Of a stretch of DNA of 64,000 nucleotides, positions 34,700 through 61,761 are shown piece by piece. How positions within the stretch are numbered: position 1 is the first letter of the stretch; each line of letters begins with the position of its first letter. Location: positions 147,501 to 211,500 of the forward strand of contig JAXRKP010000042.1 in NCBI GenBank assembly GCA_037039925.1. Reading direction: 5' to 3'. The notes beneath the pieces are model-generated. The model was not told the origin of the DNA. It worked only from the letters and a program-made list of their open reading frames with translations, and searched no databases. This stretch comes from Doris montereyensis (taxonomy: Eukaryota > Mollusca > Gastropoda > Nudibranchia > Dorididae). Made by a program: the position numbers and the translations under genes.

Positions 34700-35285
34700 A
34701 AGAACGAACGAAAAAATAGGATAAATATAAGACTAGATCTATATCTCACTGGGTCTAGAAAGAAGAAATGATAGAGAATGAATGAAAGGAAGTATCAATC
34801 AAGGCAAAAATTTACACTGAAGGTGTGAAATGTATATAAATTACAAATGTATCGATGCAATAAGGGAAGAGAGTAAACAACTTATTTGAAAAAAAAAATG
34901 CCAGTTAGCACTAGCTGATGCTTTCCAAGTTATCGAATTCTTAAGTATTTTCTCCTTGGTGATAAAATAGGGTCTATTCCGTAATGGTAAGAAACCGTGC
35001 GCAAAGTTGCTTCCGGTAAATGGTGAACGTAGAAAAAAAAAAAGAAGAAAAAAAAAAACAAATGTGTGCAAAGATGCCTACCATTGAGTACGCTACCATA
35101 GATGGGCACACGGGGTGTGAACTGCCAGAGGGACCCAACTTTGCCCGGGATAGGAAGGGGTGGGGGGCAGGGTTAGGGTGGGATAGTTTCGTGGGGGTAG
35201 TGGGCGGCGGATGGGGTAGGGTAGAGGATGGTGAAGGGTCAGGGATAGTAATAGCGTGTGCCCGACTATGGGAATTACTCCAGAG
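34700..35285. other. Non-coding interior of the Penelope-like element
   Basis: Includes a G-rich block at 35150-35245 (GGGGTGGGGGGCAGGG and similar) that could form a G-quadruplex on the plus strand. Opposed frames here lack family likeness. Confidence 0.4.
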
Positions 35286-35289
35286 AAAA

Positions 35290-36140
35290 TTATACAAATT
35301 GGTGTAAGACGTTCATACTATCAGGGTTGATTGTGCCCAATCTTACTATAAGCCGGTTCTCTAAAGACTTCCTAGACTCAGCACCGCCGGTACATGACCT
35401 GAGAATGCATACTTTCAGGTCATGGGTTCCTCGATGTCCTGGTCCATTAAAATGTAAAGGCACCGGCTTGCTTTCGCAGTATTCGATATCTCTCCTGTGA
35501 TGGCCAAATCTGTTGGAGAGTTGCAAGCCAGTTTCTCCGATATAGGCCATTCCACAATGACTGCAGCGAAGAGCATTAATTACATTGCGAGAGGCGCAGG
35601 AAAATTGCCCATTCACTGTCCAGGTCTGTCTAGGGAACTGAATGGTTGTGGAGCCGTCCACAAAGGGGCATGTCTTGCAGTTAGTGCGTCCACATCGGAT
35701 GGTGCCCGACGGCGAGGAGTCAGTAGAGAGGCGACTGTGCACAAGGATATCCTGAAGGCTAGTGTGTCTCTTGAAGGCAATTAATGGAAAGGAAGGAAAA
35801 CACGTCTAGTCTCGTCACTAGCGTGTAGAATAGGCAGGTTCTTGCGGACTATATTGATGACGCGGTGTGTGTGTGGAGGGTACGGAAGGATAAGAGGTAT
35901 GCGTTTTTGTTTTGTTTCTTCCTACGATATTGAGGGCGTCTTTACGGGGTACAATTTTGGCTCTCTGAAAGGCTTGACAAATGATGGGCCTAGGGTAGCC
36001 TCTGCATAGGAAGAAATCAAACATCTTAAGCACTTCCTCTGTGAATAGGTGCTCGGCAGGACAGATGCGTCTGCGGCGGAGGAATTGAGAGTATGGAATA
36101 TCATCTTTGCAACGTGGTGGATAAGAGGATGTGTAGTGGA
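35290..36140 (-). pseudogene. Penelope-like RT C-terminus plus GIY-YIG endonuclease
   Basis: On the minus strand, 36035-35940 reads FFLCRGYPRPIICQAFQRAK, the end of the RT domain (Penelope proteins commonly have RRGYP-x-x-x-I). The stretch up to 35760 gives IPLILPYPPHTHRVINIVRK and NLPILHASDETRRVFPSFPL after a frame change. Then 35742-35290 is an open frame of 150 codons with CGRTNCKTCPFV, CSHCGMAYIGETGLQLSNRF (the YIG-x-TG-x-x-L-x-x-RF core, GIY reading GMA here), HHRRDI and a final ENRLIVRLGTINPDSMN. The GIY-YIG domain nicks DNA for target-primed insertion in this class. At least one frameshift lies between RT and endonuclease, and the RT catalytic part is gone. Confidence 0.85.
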
Positions 36141-36237
36141 GATAGCTATGACTATCTGTATCTTTGTAGCATATTGTAGTTGTAAGCCTATGTTCGGAGA
36201 GAGAAACGGTGATGTCTAAGAAGTTAACAGTGGATGT

Positions 36238-36412
36238 TTAACAGGTTTTTCTTCTGACATTACACTGTGTGATGCCTGAGGTAATACTTAGATCTAGATT
36301 CTAGATATTTCTCGTTTGTTATCTGACGAAGGGTTATACCCGAAACGTCACGTGTTTGTTCTGTCTTTATTAGTGGAGTTGTCACTTATTGTCCTATTTC
36401 GCCGTCAAAATT
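36238..36412 (+). repeat. Penelope-like terminal repeat, right copy
   Basis: Inverted copy of 34098-34283: TTCTTCTGACATTACACTGT, CTAGATATTTCTCGTTTGTT and TTAGTGGAGTTGTCACTTAT. It directly precedes the truncated RT region, so the coding part was lost from its 5' side. Confidence 0.85.
36310..36360 (+). ncRNA. Hammerhead-ribozyme-like motif, right terminus
   Basis: The order is CTGACGA (36323-36329), stem II GGGT-TAT-ACCC, GAAAC (36342-36346), GTC (36347-36349) then ACGTG. The CUGANGA and GAAA core boxes and a GUC cleavage triplet are all present, so this copy is better than the left one. The palindromic ACGT would make a two-base-pair stem III or a dimer contact. Stem I (TTAT with ACGT) pairs poorly, so activity is uncertain. 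Confidence 0.55.
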
Positions 36413-36420
36413 TTATAGTA

Positions 36421-36591
36421 ACATAAACGTTTCTTTTAATGAATTTTAGACCCACCTTTTTAATATACATTTTGTTTTTGTTCTCAACAGGCTTCTGCAC
36501 CAACGGATTTTAATCGAAAACCTAAGCTTGCCGACGCACGTTGAATTATGATAAACCGATTTTCCCGACGGAGCTTTGAGACAAACCAAAC
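36421..36591 (+). promoter_or_regulatory. Possible 5' UTR acceptor of the GPCR locus
   Basis: TTTGTTTTTGTTCTCAACAG at 36471-36490 is a good splice acceptor with a pyrimidine-rich tract, about 100 bp before the first ATG. This suggests the receptor has a spliced 5' leader whose first exon lies upstream, on the far side of the Penelope-like element. That is inference. Confidence 0.45.
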
Positions 36592-37671
36592 ATGGGAAAT
36601 TTCCAGACATCGAATTTTAATGATGCATCTGACAACTTTTCGGCATCTAAGAACATGTCAAACAATCATTCACGCATGGGTGATTTAGATGAATTAATAA
36701 GTATATATTGGCAATGTAGTGATGCTGAAATCATCGTGGGCATGGTTGGATTTTTTTCTCAATATATCCTCATCCTTGTCGGTCTCAAAGCAAAAAACAA
36801 AAGTCTACATGGATCTGATATTCTTCTCTGCAGCCTAGCCAACTGGGACATGGCCGTGACAGGCAGTCGAGCGTATCAAGATCTCTTTAATACTCTCTAC
36901 ACAACATGTACAGACACGAATATTCATAACGCAATGTTTACTTGCATTATATTATTTGCCTACATAAACAGCATGGCTTTAATGGAATCTATGTCATCAA
37001 CAACGTTCATCGCCCTTGACAAGGTGATCGGCATCTTCTCAAAAACATTGAGAGCAGTAACAGCGTCAAAAGACCGTGGACGAAGTCAATGAATTATAGT
37101 CCTTGCTGTGCTTGTAGCACTATTCTCCTCAGTTCCATCACTCCTTGGATACATCTGTGTCAGTGACTCCAATCCTGAAAACAGTCTGCTCAGGAATCAA
37201 GAAGAGGTACCAGCATGTTGCAAAGCAAAAATATATATACAGAGCGTTTTATGTCCTTAGTCGTCTAGCCTCTTTTGACTACAATAGCGTTCTAGCAATC
37301 CTTGTTCTCAACTCCATCCTGATATATCACCTCTGTCGTGCGAGCAAAAATCTCTGTAGAGTAGACGCCAATCTCTCACTGTCAAGAAATTTCCAAGACC
37401 AGAGTTTGTCTGTTGTTATTATAAGCATCTTGATTCTGGATTTTTTAGCTTTTCCTTCTCATGCATTTGCTTTGTTTGTGATGTTTGCCAAATTTGGTCC
37501 CGAACAGTTCTCCAGAACAAGCACACAGCCTCCCATCTTCAATGAAGTGCGTTATTTTATGAGAATTGCTCAAGTATTGAATTCTCTCTCAATATAGTGT
37601 TTTACACAATCTTTGGAAAGAGATTTAGGCGTAAACTTTTTAACAGGTTATTTTGTAAGAATCGGAGATAG
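36592..37671 (+). pseudogene. Rhodopsin-like (class A) GPCR, frame broken
   Basis: An intronless coding block for a seven-transmembrane receptor. From the ATG at 36592: an extracellular N-terminus with N-x-S sequons (DNFSAS, NMSNN), TM1 (IIVGMVGFFSQYILILVGL), TM2 (DILLCSLANWDMAVTGS), a Cys before TM3, and TM3 ending ALDKVIGIF (in place of DRY). A TGA at 37090 then cuts the frame, after which TM4 follows (IIVLAVLVALFSSVPSLLGY). A shift near the A/TA run at 37229-37239 leads to TM5 (NSVLAILVLNSILIYHLCRA) and TM6 (SVVIISILILDFLAFPSHAF). A second shift in TCTCTC at 37581-37590 leads to TM7 and helix 8 (LNIVFYTIFGKRFRRKLFNR), stop at 37671. Size and order fit a peptide- or amine-type class A receptor. 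The ligand is unknown and no close family is recognised. The gene is dead, or the consensus has errors. Confidence 0.75.
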
Positions 37672-38485
37672 GCTGAAATAGTCAATTATCACAAAGATTT
37701 TGAGGAGAGAATTTGAAATGTGCTGCCAATTGGCACATGAACTGTTGCTGTTTATTGCTCTTTAAACTGGAATATATCGTGGTAACGTTTTGGATAAAAA
37801 GCATCGTTTGTTTTGTTTCTTTCCATACTCCATACCTAAATTACATATAATTATTTATATATTTGCCTTCTCATTATCGTTTTGTGTGTGTGTGCGTGTG
37901 TGTGTGTGTTCGTGTGTGTATTTGTGTTTGTGCAAGTTTTTGGGTAAGTATGGGTGCCGATTATCACATTGTTTCTTTGATAGTAAGAATTTTGTACCAT
38001 AAATAATTGCAGTTGGCATCGAAAACGTATATGATAGTCTAGGCAGTGTTGGCTATTATTATAACTAGCACTCATTTGGTAAAAGAAATCGCATTGACCT
38101 GTTAATCTGTTAGACACCTACAAATTATGGCCAGAAATAGATTTCTATACCTATGTGGTTGTGACGTTCCATCTCTCTATTTTACAAGTAAAGCCACTCA
38201 ACAAAATGAGAGATGAAGAATTTTGCGAAATAAACGAAGTCAAATTATATATGTAATATGATCACCGCCACCAGGTGCCTTTGTCACAGTGGTTTTGTTT
38301 TCTTTTGATTTATGTATTTATATTTACTTACAATGCTAGTCATACTTTTAAAACATGCCCCTGAGAAAGAAAATTGAAACAAGGACGATCTTAAAATGTA
38401 TTGCCATGTGTCTAACCTCCCGTTTGTTTCAAAGGTAATAGATAGGGTAGTATTAATACAACTGTAAAACAAATGAGGGAAAATA
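37672..38485. other. No recognised gene; short (GT)n
   Basis: A GT-rich run lies at 37884-37925. The rest is AT-rich with no coding likeness. Confidence 0.5.
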
Positions 38486-38489
38486 ACAA

Positions 38490-38880
38490 GCTTACGGGAA
38501 AGTTACAATCAACATATCATTTAAAACACAGTACTAAAACTGAAATCTTATATATTTTCAACACCATTTTGAAACTACTGACAGTGGTCACATACCCTTG
38601 CTTTACATTTAGATTTACCGTCTGCATTTGATACTATGTGATACATGTTATTAAAACACTCATGTGTATTGTTTATCTGAAGATGTATTTCAATGGTTTT
38701 CATAATACCTAGAAGGTCATTATGATACATAAAAAGAATGAATTTGTTTTTATCAAGAAATGAAGAATAAAATTTGGTGTACCTCAAGGATTGGTTTTAT
38801 GCCCTATTTAATTTACGATTAACGTTTTACATGCAAACCCTTGTTACTATGTAGACCCTACCCAAATACATTTCTATATA
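38490..38880 (+). mobile_element. L2/CR1-type reverse transcriptase remnant
   Basis: Scattered frames give LQSTYHLKHSTKTEILYIFN, LPSAFDTM (motif A), LSEDVFQWFS and FGVPQGLVLCPI (motif B'), in the order of an RT domain from about 38500 to 38830. Numerous stops and shifts mark it as old. Confidence 0.6.
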
Positions 38881-39017
38881 AACCTTCAGACAAAAACTAA
38901 ATACCAAATTCTACATATAGATCTATAACTTTGAAATATATCTTAGTAATGTAAAAAAATATATGTATATATGAAAACTGTATTTCTCCTCGTTACGAAT
39001 TACAATATAAACTGTAA

Positions 39018-39300
39018 ATGTATGTATGTATGTATGTATGTATGTATGTATGTATGTATGTATGTATGTATGTATGTATGTATGTATGTATGTATGTATG
39101 TATGTATGTATGTATGTATGTATGTGTGTATGTATCTGTGTGTGTATATATGTATGTATGTATGTTTGTATGTATGTATGTATATTTTATGTATGTATGT
39201 ATGTATGTATGTATGTGTGTATGTATATATGTGTGTATGTATATATGTATGTGTATATATATGTATGTATTGTATGTATGTATGTATGTATGTATGTATA
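39018..39300. repeat. (TGTA)n microsatellite
   Basis: Perfect TGTA repeats to about 39125, then a mixture of TGTG, TATA and TGTA to 39300. Tyr/Met/Cys/Val and His/Ile/Tyr/Thr frames are artefacts. Confidence 0.97.
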
Positions 39301-39439
39301 TACTTCGGTCCATTACGTACTACGCACACATGAAAACATCTTGGTCACATTTCCATGTAAATGTAATCGTTGATTATGCATCACACATCATGCATTACGC
39401 ACCTGGCATTACGTACACATGAAAACACGACTGTGGTCC

Positions 39440-40400
39440 ATAGGAAAAAGTCGATCAAGCCGAGCGAAGTTATGTTCAGTTAGAAAGGTTCAGCCTGTTT
39501 TACATCCTTTGGAAATAGTCGGTCCAGTCAATCGAGGTTATATTCAATTAGAAAGCATCTGTTTTAAGTCCTTTGGAAAGTTAGAATGAGTCTGTTTTTA
39601 AGTCCTTTGGAAACAATCGATCCAGTCAATCAAGGTTATATTCAAGTAGAAAGAGTTTTTCGAATCCTTTGAAAACAACCGATCCAGTCATACAAGGTTA
39701 TAGTCAATTAGAAAGCGTTTACTTGTGAGTCTTTGGAAACAGCCGATCCAGTCATACATGGTTATAGTCAATTAGAATTATTCTGTTTTAAGTCCTTTTG
39801 AGCCAACAGTCAAGCAAGGTTATATTCAATTAGAATGAGTCCGTTTTAAGTTATATTCCAGTTTTTTGGAAACAGCCGATACAAGGCAATCATGGTTATA
39901 TTCAATTAGAAAGCGTCTGTTTTTAAGTCCACTGAAAATAGTCGATCCAGTCAATCAAGATCATATTGAGTTAAAATGTGTCTGTTTTTAAGTCCTTTGG
40001 AAACAGTCAAGCAATATTATATTCAATTAGAATGTTTCTGTTTGTGAGTCATTTGGAAACAGTTGATCTAGTCAATCAAGCTTTTTATTCAATTAGAAAG
40101 CTTTTTCGAATCCTTTGGAAACAGCCCATCCAATCAAGCAAAGTTATATTCAGTTAGACAGTGTCTGTTTAAGTCCTGTGGAAATATTCAATCCAGTCAA
40201 TCAAGGTTGTATTGAATTAGAATGCTTCTGTTCTTAAGTCCTTTGGATACAGTTGATCCAGTCAACAAAAGTTATATTCAATTAGAATGCTTCTGTTCTT
40301 AAGTCCTTGGGAAACAGTCAATCCAGTCTTCTTCTCAAGGTTCTTATTTAATTCTTCTTCTTTTGTTCTCTAAGTCCTTTGGAAACAGTCGATCCAGTCT
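39440..40400. repeat. Diverged minisatellite, 62-66 bp units, about 15 copies
   Basis: The unit contains AAGTCCTTTGGAAACAGTC, GATCCAGTCAATCAAGGTTA and TATTCAATTAGAAAGCGTCT. The TCCTTTGGAAA block recurs near 39505, 39569, 39665, 39730, 39862, 39993, 40049, 40111, 40174, 40239, 40303 and 40373. Units differ by 10-25%, so the array is old. The last two units contain TTC insertions that lead into the (TTC)n tract. Confidence 0.9.
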
Positions 40401-41402
<1,002 letters not shown>

Positions 41403-41544
41403 TACTTCTTCTTCTTCTTCTTCCTCTTTTTCGTTGGAACCAAGTGAAGAAAGTGTTTACAGAGACGTGTGAAGAGATTTTAGGAAGATTACAAACACAA
41501 GGAGTGGATAAGCGAGACACCATTAGACATAATAGTAGTCAGGG

Positions 41545-41990
41545 GGAGAAAAAAGGAAGCTTTGAACGGCAGCAGGACAATGACCGAAAAACAATGGGCT
41601 AGAAAGGAATATGCCGTGGCAGCCACTCAGGTAAAGATCAGTATCAAGATGGACAAGGACAAGTTGGTCACGAAACTTGCAGAAAAGCCGAAAAAACCAA
41701 TACAGAGTGGGCATACGAGGATATTATACCAAACAGCAAAACTATTAGCAGGTAAAGGCACTCCAACAACAGCACCAGTGAAGGATATCAATGGCAACCC
41801 CATGTTTGACAAGAAAGCACAGAATAGACGATGGATGCAACATTTTGAAAATCTACTAAACAGATTACCCCCTGACAACCCACCAGACATTATGTCTTCA
41901 AGAAAAGATATCTCTATCAGCTGTGAACCATCAACACGAGAAGATATAAAGGCTATTATAATAGCTTAATAGAAGGGCAGGTCCTGAGGC
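41545..41990 (+). mobile_element. RTE-like family B fragment (endonuclease-RT linker)
   Basis: An open frame carries MTEKQWARKEYAVAATQVKI, TKLAEKPKKPIQSGHTRILY, LAGKGTPTTAPVKDINGNPM and QNRRWMQHFENLLNRLP. These are typical of the linker before the RT domain of RTE-clade ORF2. The same segment occurs on the minus strand at 44080-43735, about 2 kb away. Both ends are truncated. Confidence 0.8.
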
Positions 41991-42625
41991 AGGTATTTTT
42001 ACCACAAATCGGACAAATCTCATTTATTGCACTACTGGATGGAGCAGTTCATTCCCTTCATATTGATACCATAAAAAAGGCTTAGTATCGGTTCTTTCAT
42101 TTTATATGATTTGTTTAGAAATGATACCGGCCTAACCTTAAACACATTGGTTGTACCATGAAAGCCGAAAATTTTGTCTAAAGTGTAAAAACTTGGTACA
42201 CGTTTTAATTACCACAAAGTGCTCTATCCACAAAATGTACTTTTAAGGAATTATTGTCAATATTAGCTAATATCGGCCGAATATTATGGGAAACATTCCA
42301 CCCACCTGTTATAAGAAAAATGCCATCCCGACATGCGTATAAGGGATCTGGAGCAGTTGAAATAGAGTCGACATGAAGTATTTAATAGCCTATCAAGATT
42401 GTATGATGTTTCAAAGTATTATATTATTCTTATATAAGTTTATCTGCGAACACACGTTAAATAACGTAACAAAATGTTAAAAATGCGATTTTCTCAAAAT
42501 GTAACTTTTTGACAGTCATGTGCGATCTACAATGGAACAAATTGCAGGATTTTACATGATGGACAGCTGAATTTTTTCTGCTCAGGGTCTTAAAGGGCCT
42601 CTAGGCCTCACATCCATGTAACAAC
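41991..42625. other. No recognised feature
   Basis: AT-rich spacer between the two inverted family B fragments. It may be part of an element UTR, but no second copy is seen. Confidence 0.4.
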
Positions 42626-42629
42626 ATTG

Positions 42630-44140
42630 ATTTGAGATTTTAGTTCAAAAGTCTAATCTTTGTCTTAGTGATGATGGTGCGATCTTTCCAGATTTTGTTT
42701 AAGTACCTGAATGCTGTTCTTGATTTTCCTATTCTGCTCTTGATAGCTACTGTTGTTCCCCCTATATTACCTACTACAATGTCAATATAGGTAAAGTTGT
42801 CCACTACTTCCATAGGATTACTATCCACGGTGATTGGTTCAGAGCTTGCTGTTTTCATTTTAAGTATCTTTCATTTTTCGAGATGTATTCTGCGGCCAAT
42901 AGAATTTGATAATTCTGAAAGACTTGTCATTTTACCCTGCATCTGCTGGTGGTTGTGTGATAATAGTGCCAGATCGTCTGCAAAATCAAAATTATCTAGA
43001 TGGATCCATAGTGTCCTCTGAATGCCCTTTTTTCTTCCTGCTGTTGTTTCTTTCATAAGTAAGTCAATTGCCAAAATAAAGAGGAATGGTGATAGTAGGC
43101 AAGCTTGTCTTACACCTGTTTTTATCTCAAAGCTGTCTGTAAGTTGTCCATCATGTAAAATCTTGCAATTTGTTTCATTGTACATCTTTTTTGTTAGGTT
43201 GGCTATTTTCTGGGGTATGCCATAGTGCCTCATGATTTTCTCTAAGGTGGCCCTATCAACACTGTCAAATGCCTTTTCATAATCACCAAAGTTTATTATC
43301 AATGATGAGTCCCATTCAACACAATGTTCAATGATGATTCTTAAGGTTGCAAACTGGTTTGTACAAGAGCGGTTATTCCGGAAGCCTGCCGGTTGATCTC
43401 TGAGGTGTTCATATGTGGCATCCTTGATTCTTTCTAATAAAACACCATTAATAAAAAATCTCACTTGGGATGGACAGGAGAGTTATTCCTCTGTTATTAT
43501 TGTAGTTGCTATATCCCCTTTCTTCGGAAGTTTTACGAGATGTCCTTCTTTCCAATCTGTCGGGAACTGCTCTTCATTCCCCGCCTGTTCAAACAATCCA
43601 TTTAAAATATTGACTGTTGTAGGTATGTCTGTCTTCAATGTCTCTGGTGGTATAGAATCTGGGCCTGCTCCTTTTTAAAATATAATTTAGCTATAGCGTT
43701 TGCAATCTCTGCTTGTGTTGGTGGTCCACAGCTTATAGAGAGATCTCTTCTTGCAGGCATGGTGCCTGGCGGGTTTTCCGGGGTAGTCTGTATAATAGAT
43801 GTTCAAAATGTTCAACCCATCGTCTTTTCTGTGTTTCCTTGTAAAAAAAAAGGGTACCATTGATATACTTTACTGGTTCAGTTGTTGGCCGGCCTTCACC
43901 TGCTAATAGTTTTGCTATTTGGTATAATATCCTCGTATGCCTACTCTGTATTGTTTTTTCGGCTTTTTCTGCCAGTTTCGTGACAAACTCGTCCTTGTCC
44001 ATTTTGATATTGTTCTTTACCTGGGTGGCTGTGATGGCATATTCCTTTCTAGCCTATTCTTTTTCGGTCATTGTCCTGCTGCTGTTCAATGCTTCCTTCT
44101 TCCACCCTCCTGACTGCTATTTTGTCAAGTGATGTATCGC
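42630..44140 (-). mobile_element. RTE-like element, family B, linker to C-terminal region
   Basis: In minus-strand order: the linker at 44080-43735 (KTIQSRHTRILYQIAKLLAG), a frame-broken RT start (GPPTQAEIANAIAKL, then pieces down to TDWKEGHLVKLPKKG near 43510), and a 197-codon open RT frame at 43464-42871. That frame contains QPAGFRNNRSCTNQFATLR, LIINFGDYEKAFDSVDRATL (motif A), TGVRQACLLSPFLFILAIDL (motif B', GVRQA for GVRQG) and DNFDFADDLALLSHNHQQMQ (catalytic FADD). A frameshift leads to NFTYIDIVVGNIGGTTVAIK and the end near 42640. The endonuclease is missing. Confidence 0.85.
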
Positions 44141-44149
44141 TTATCCGGG

Positions 44150-45745
44150 CAAGGTAAGCACCTGTACGGGGATTAGGCAGTCCCGCCCTCCATGAGTCTC
44201 CTGCTGCCTTGCAGACGGATTTTGGTTGACCAAAGGCTAAGGGAGTTAACCCTGACAGAAAATAACAACCTGCTGCCCTGCGGGCTGGTTTTGAGCTACC
44301 AAAGGCTAAGGGAGTTAACCCTGACCGAAAATAACAAGGCCTGGTAGGGGGTCTCAAGGTGCCAGCCCCCCCCCATCTACCTAGGGTACAGTGGGCTAAT
44401 CCCCTGCTCATCCAAAACCAAACTGATTCAAAGAAATACATAAAATGATACACCCGGCTTGAACTTTCGAAGACGACTTTGGAAAAGAACACGGACTGTG
44501 ATTTTTGGAACATGGAATGTTAGGTCAATAAATGGAAAAGAGTTAGAATTAGCTGAAGAAATGGACAATTTCAAAGTAGACATTTTAGCTATTACAGAAA
44601 CAAAGAAAAAGGACACGGAATAGTAAATGTAGGACCGAATTATACTTTAATCTTTTCAGGAATAGATGTCAAAGATAGAGCTAGAGCAGGAGTAGTCCTC
44701 CTGATGCATAAAAAGCAAAAAAAAAGCTACCAGAAAGTTGGTAATTTATAAGCCCACGGTTTTTAGAGGTAAATGTTAAACCAAAAAGAAGAGAAATTAA
44801 ATTATTGATAGCTTATGGACCAAACGAAGATGCCCCCAAAGAAGAAAAAGATATCTTCGAAAATGATTTACAAATAGCTGCAGAAAATCTCAAACCCAAA
44901 CAGGAAATAATGGCTTTAAGAGATTTAAACGCTAGAGTAGGTAACAATATAGAAACATCCGGAGGAGTAATAGGTAAAGAAGGAGAGACAACAACTTCTC
45001 CAAATGGAGAGAGACTAATAAATTTTTGTCTAAAGCATAACATGAAAATAGCTAACATATTTTTCGTCATAAAGATATCCACAAATATACAAGAGTAAAT
45101 GAAGACAGATGTGAAAAGTCAATCATAGACTACATAATAGTTAACAGCTCCTTCTTTTTACAGTACTATGGATGCAAGAGTAAACAGAGGACCTGAAATA
45201 TTTAGTGATCATCACCTAGTGATTGCCAAAATGAGATTATCAACTGAAGAAAATAAACAGAAAAGGAAAGAGAAGAAATCTACTAAACTCAAAATAGAGT
45301 AACTAGATAAACCAATAGTAAAACGTTTATACCAATCCAAGAGAAAAAGATCTATCACTGAAAGGCAGATGGCTCTGAATGATAGCACAATAGAAGAAAA
45401 GTGGCAAATGTTTAAAGAAACACTCCTCAGTTGTACTGAAGAGGTCTGTGGTAGGATCAAAGTAAAGGAGATAGGAAAAGAACAGCATGGTGAAATGAGA
45501 ATGTCAAGACTAAGGTCAAAGAAAAGAAGGGTGCCTGGAAGAAATACTTGCAAACAAAGAGACCAGAGGATAGGATAGATTTCGTGAGTAAAAGAACTAT
45601 CGCCAAAGAGGAAGTGAAGAAAGCAAGACATGAACAATGAGAAGAGTTTGGACAAAGATTTCAAGAAAGCTATCAAGAAAATCAAAAGCTGTTCTGGGGG
45701 GGGGCAATAAAGAGCATGAGAAAGACCAAAGCATGCCCAATACGA
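44150..45745 (+). mobile_element. RTE-like element, family A, copy 1 (5' half only)
   Basis: A 5' UTR at 44150-44500 begins GGTAAGCACCTGTACGGGG and carries a duplicated block CAAAGGCTAAGGGAGTTAAC (44231 and 44300). Next is the endonuclease: VDILAITETKKK with the catalytic TE-x-K motif (44578-44612), RARAGVVLLMHKKQK, LLIAYGPNEDAPKEEKDIFE, MALRDLNARVGNNIETSGGV, and after a frameshift GPEIFSDHHLVIAKMRLSTE with the SDHH catalytic end. The linker follows (LNDSTIEEKWQMFKETLLSC). It stops near 45745, before the RT. Losing the 3' half is unusual, since these elements normally lose their 5' end. Confidence 0.88.
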
Positions 45746-46550
45746 CTAATTAAGAATGAAAGGAAATTTTGGATGGCTTCTGAAGTTAGCGTCTTTAGTT
45801 TCAAACAGAAAATCGCATAAAAATCATCCCTATACTAACATCTCCCGTCCCCGCTCTTCCCTCACTTCAAAAAAGAAGAACAAATGGGGTGGGAAGGGGA
45901 AAAGGAGGCAGTGGGGATTGTGAGATTTATCGCTACACACTTGTCGCAGGGTCAACATTGATACGTCAAGATTTCAATAATCTGATGCAATGTCTTTGAA
46001 ACAGTAAGTTAACAGTTTAAATACGGATTTTATTCCCCAAAAGGATAATCCTTCTTCTACGTTAACATTGAATCAAAATATTACGTGGAAGAACGTTAAA
46101 TGGGAAGAGGAAGGACAGAGAGGGGAACAAACAGAGGAGAAAAAAGGACAACGAAAACAAATAGGGGAAAAATTAAAAAAAGAAAGTGAGAAATACTTAA
46201 TGTCCGAAACACAATAAGAACTTGGGGTGGGTGGGGGAGGAAGAAAACGACATAACAACAACGAAAAACATGAACAAGAACAAATTTAAAAAAAGGTATG
46301 AATAGGAAGGAGATGAATGCTATGATCAAACGTCTTTAATTAGCGTACACAAACACATGTCTTGGATTGTGATATTAATCTATTATGTACATGCAATGCA
46401 AAAGGAATGTACCGTAGTAATAAACGTCGGAGGACGGGAATAATTCATAAGACATGATTCAAAGTAGGCTACAAAACAATCATCTTGATATTTCAAATGA
46501 TGGACAGGATAAAAAGATTGATAGGTCGATATAGATAGATAGATAGGTAG
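45746..46550. other. No recognised feature
   Basis: Mixed sequence, purine-rich on the plus strand around 46080-46260. No coding likeness. Confidence 0.45.
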
Positions 46551-46552
46551 AT

Positions 46553-46554
<2 letters not shown>

Positions 46555-46648
<94 letters not shown>
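46555..46648. repeat. (GA)n microsatellite
   Basis: About 45 GA units, flanked by GATA and GACA repeats on either side. Confidence 0.97.
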
Positions 46649-46650
<2 letters not shown>

Positions 46651-47228
46651 GACGGACAGACGGATAGACAGACAGACACAGTTTCAGAGACAGAGCATGA
46701 ACATTTAAATTTCTGTTTCACGTTAGGCCTATATATTCAATTAGATTACTTAGAATTACTGTCAACAAAGTCTATTCAAAGAGTGTACATTTAGGTTTAG
46801 GTAGATCTATACATGTAAAGCAATTCAATTGGGATTTCGTCACCCAAATGACCAATCAGTGGTCTTTATGGATCTCGGTCTCAGGCCTCAGGGTATGTAC
46901 AGATAAAGAGAAAAGAAAGTTACGTATATCGAGAAAGGAGACACAGGACGTTGATAAACGATTACGAAGGGGACGTAACTCTGAGACAAAGAGGGTGTCA
47001 ACACAACGACGTCTTGGTTGAGATCTATTTAGCAAGAAATGCAAAACGTTTTGGAAGGAGCTCTAGTTTACTATTTTGAGTCACTCATGATTTAAGATAA
47101 ATGCTTAATTTGTTTTATTTTAATACACAGATAGACTAGAGTCGAGTCCTAAGCATAGACCTAGTTGTATGTCAAGATCCAGACCAGATAAGATTCTTCT
47201 GCAAATCCAGTGTCCCCCTTGATTGAAA
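46649..47228 (+). promoter_or_regulatory. 5' flank and 5' UTR of PIK3C3
   Basis: The roughly 400 bp before the start codon have no repeat. Two GATCTATTTA-type sequences occur, but no TATA box at a credible distance and no initiator I can defend. The sequence before the ATG, TTGAAAATGG, has A at -3, which is a good initiation context. Confidence 0.35.
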
Positions 47229-61761
<14,533 letters not shown>

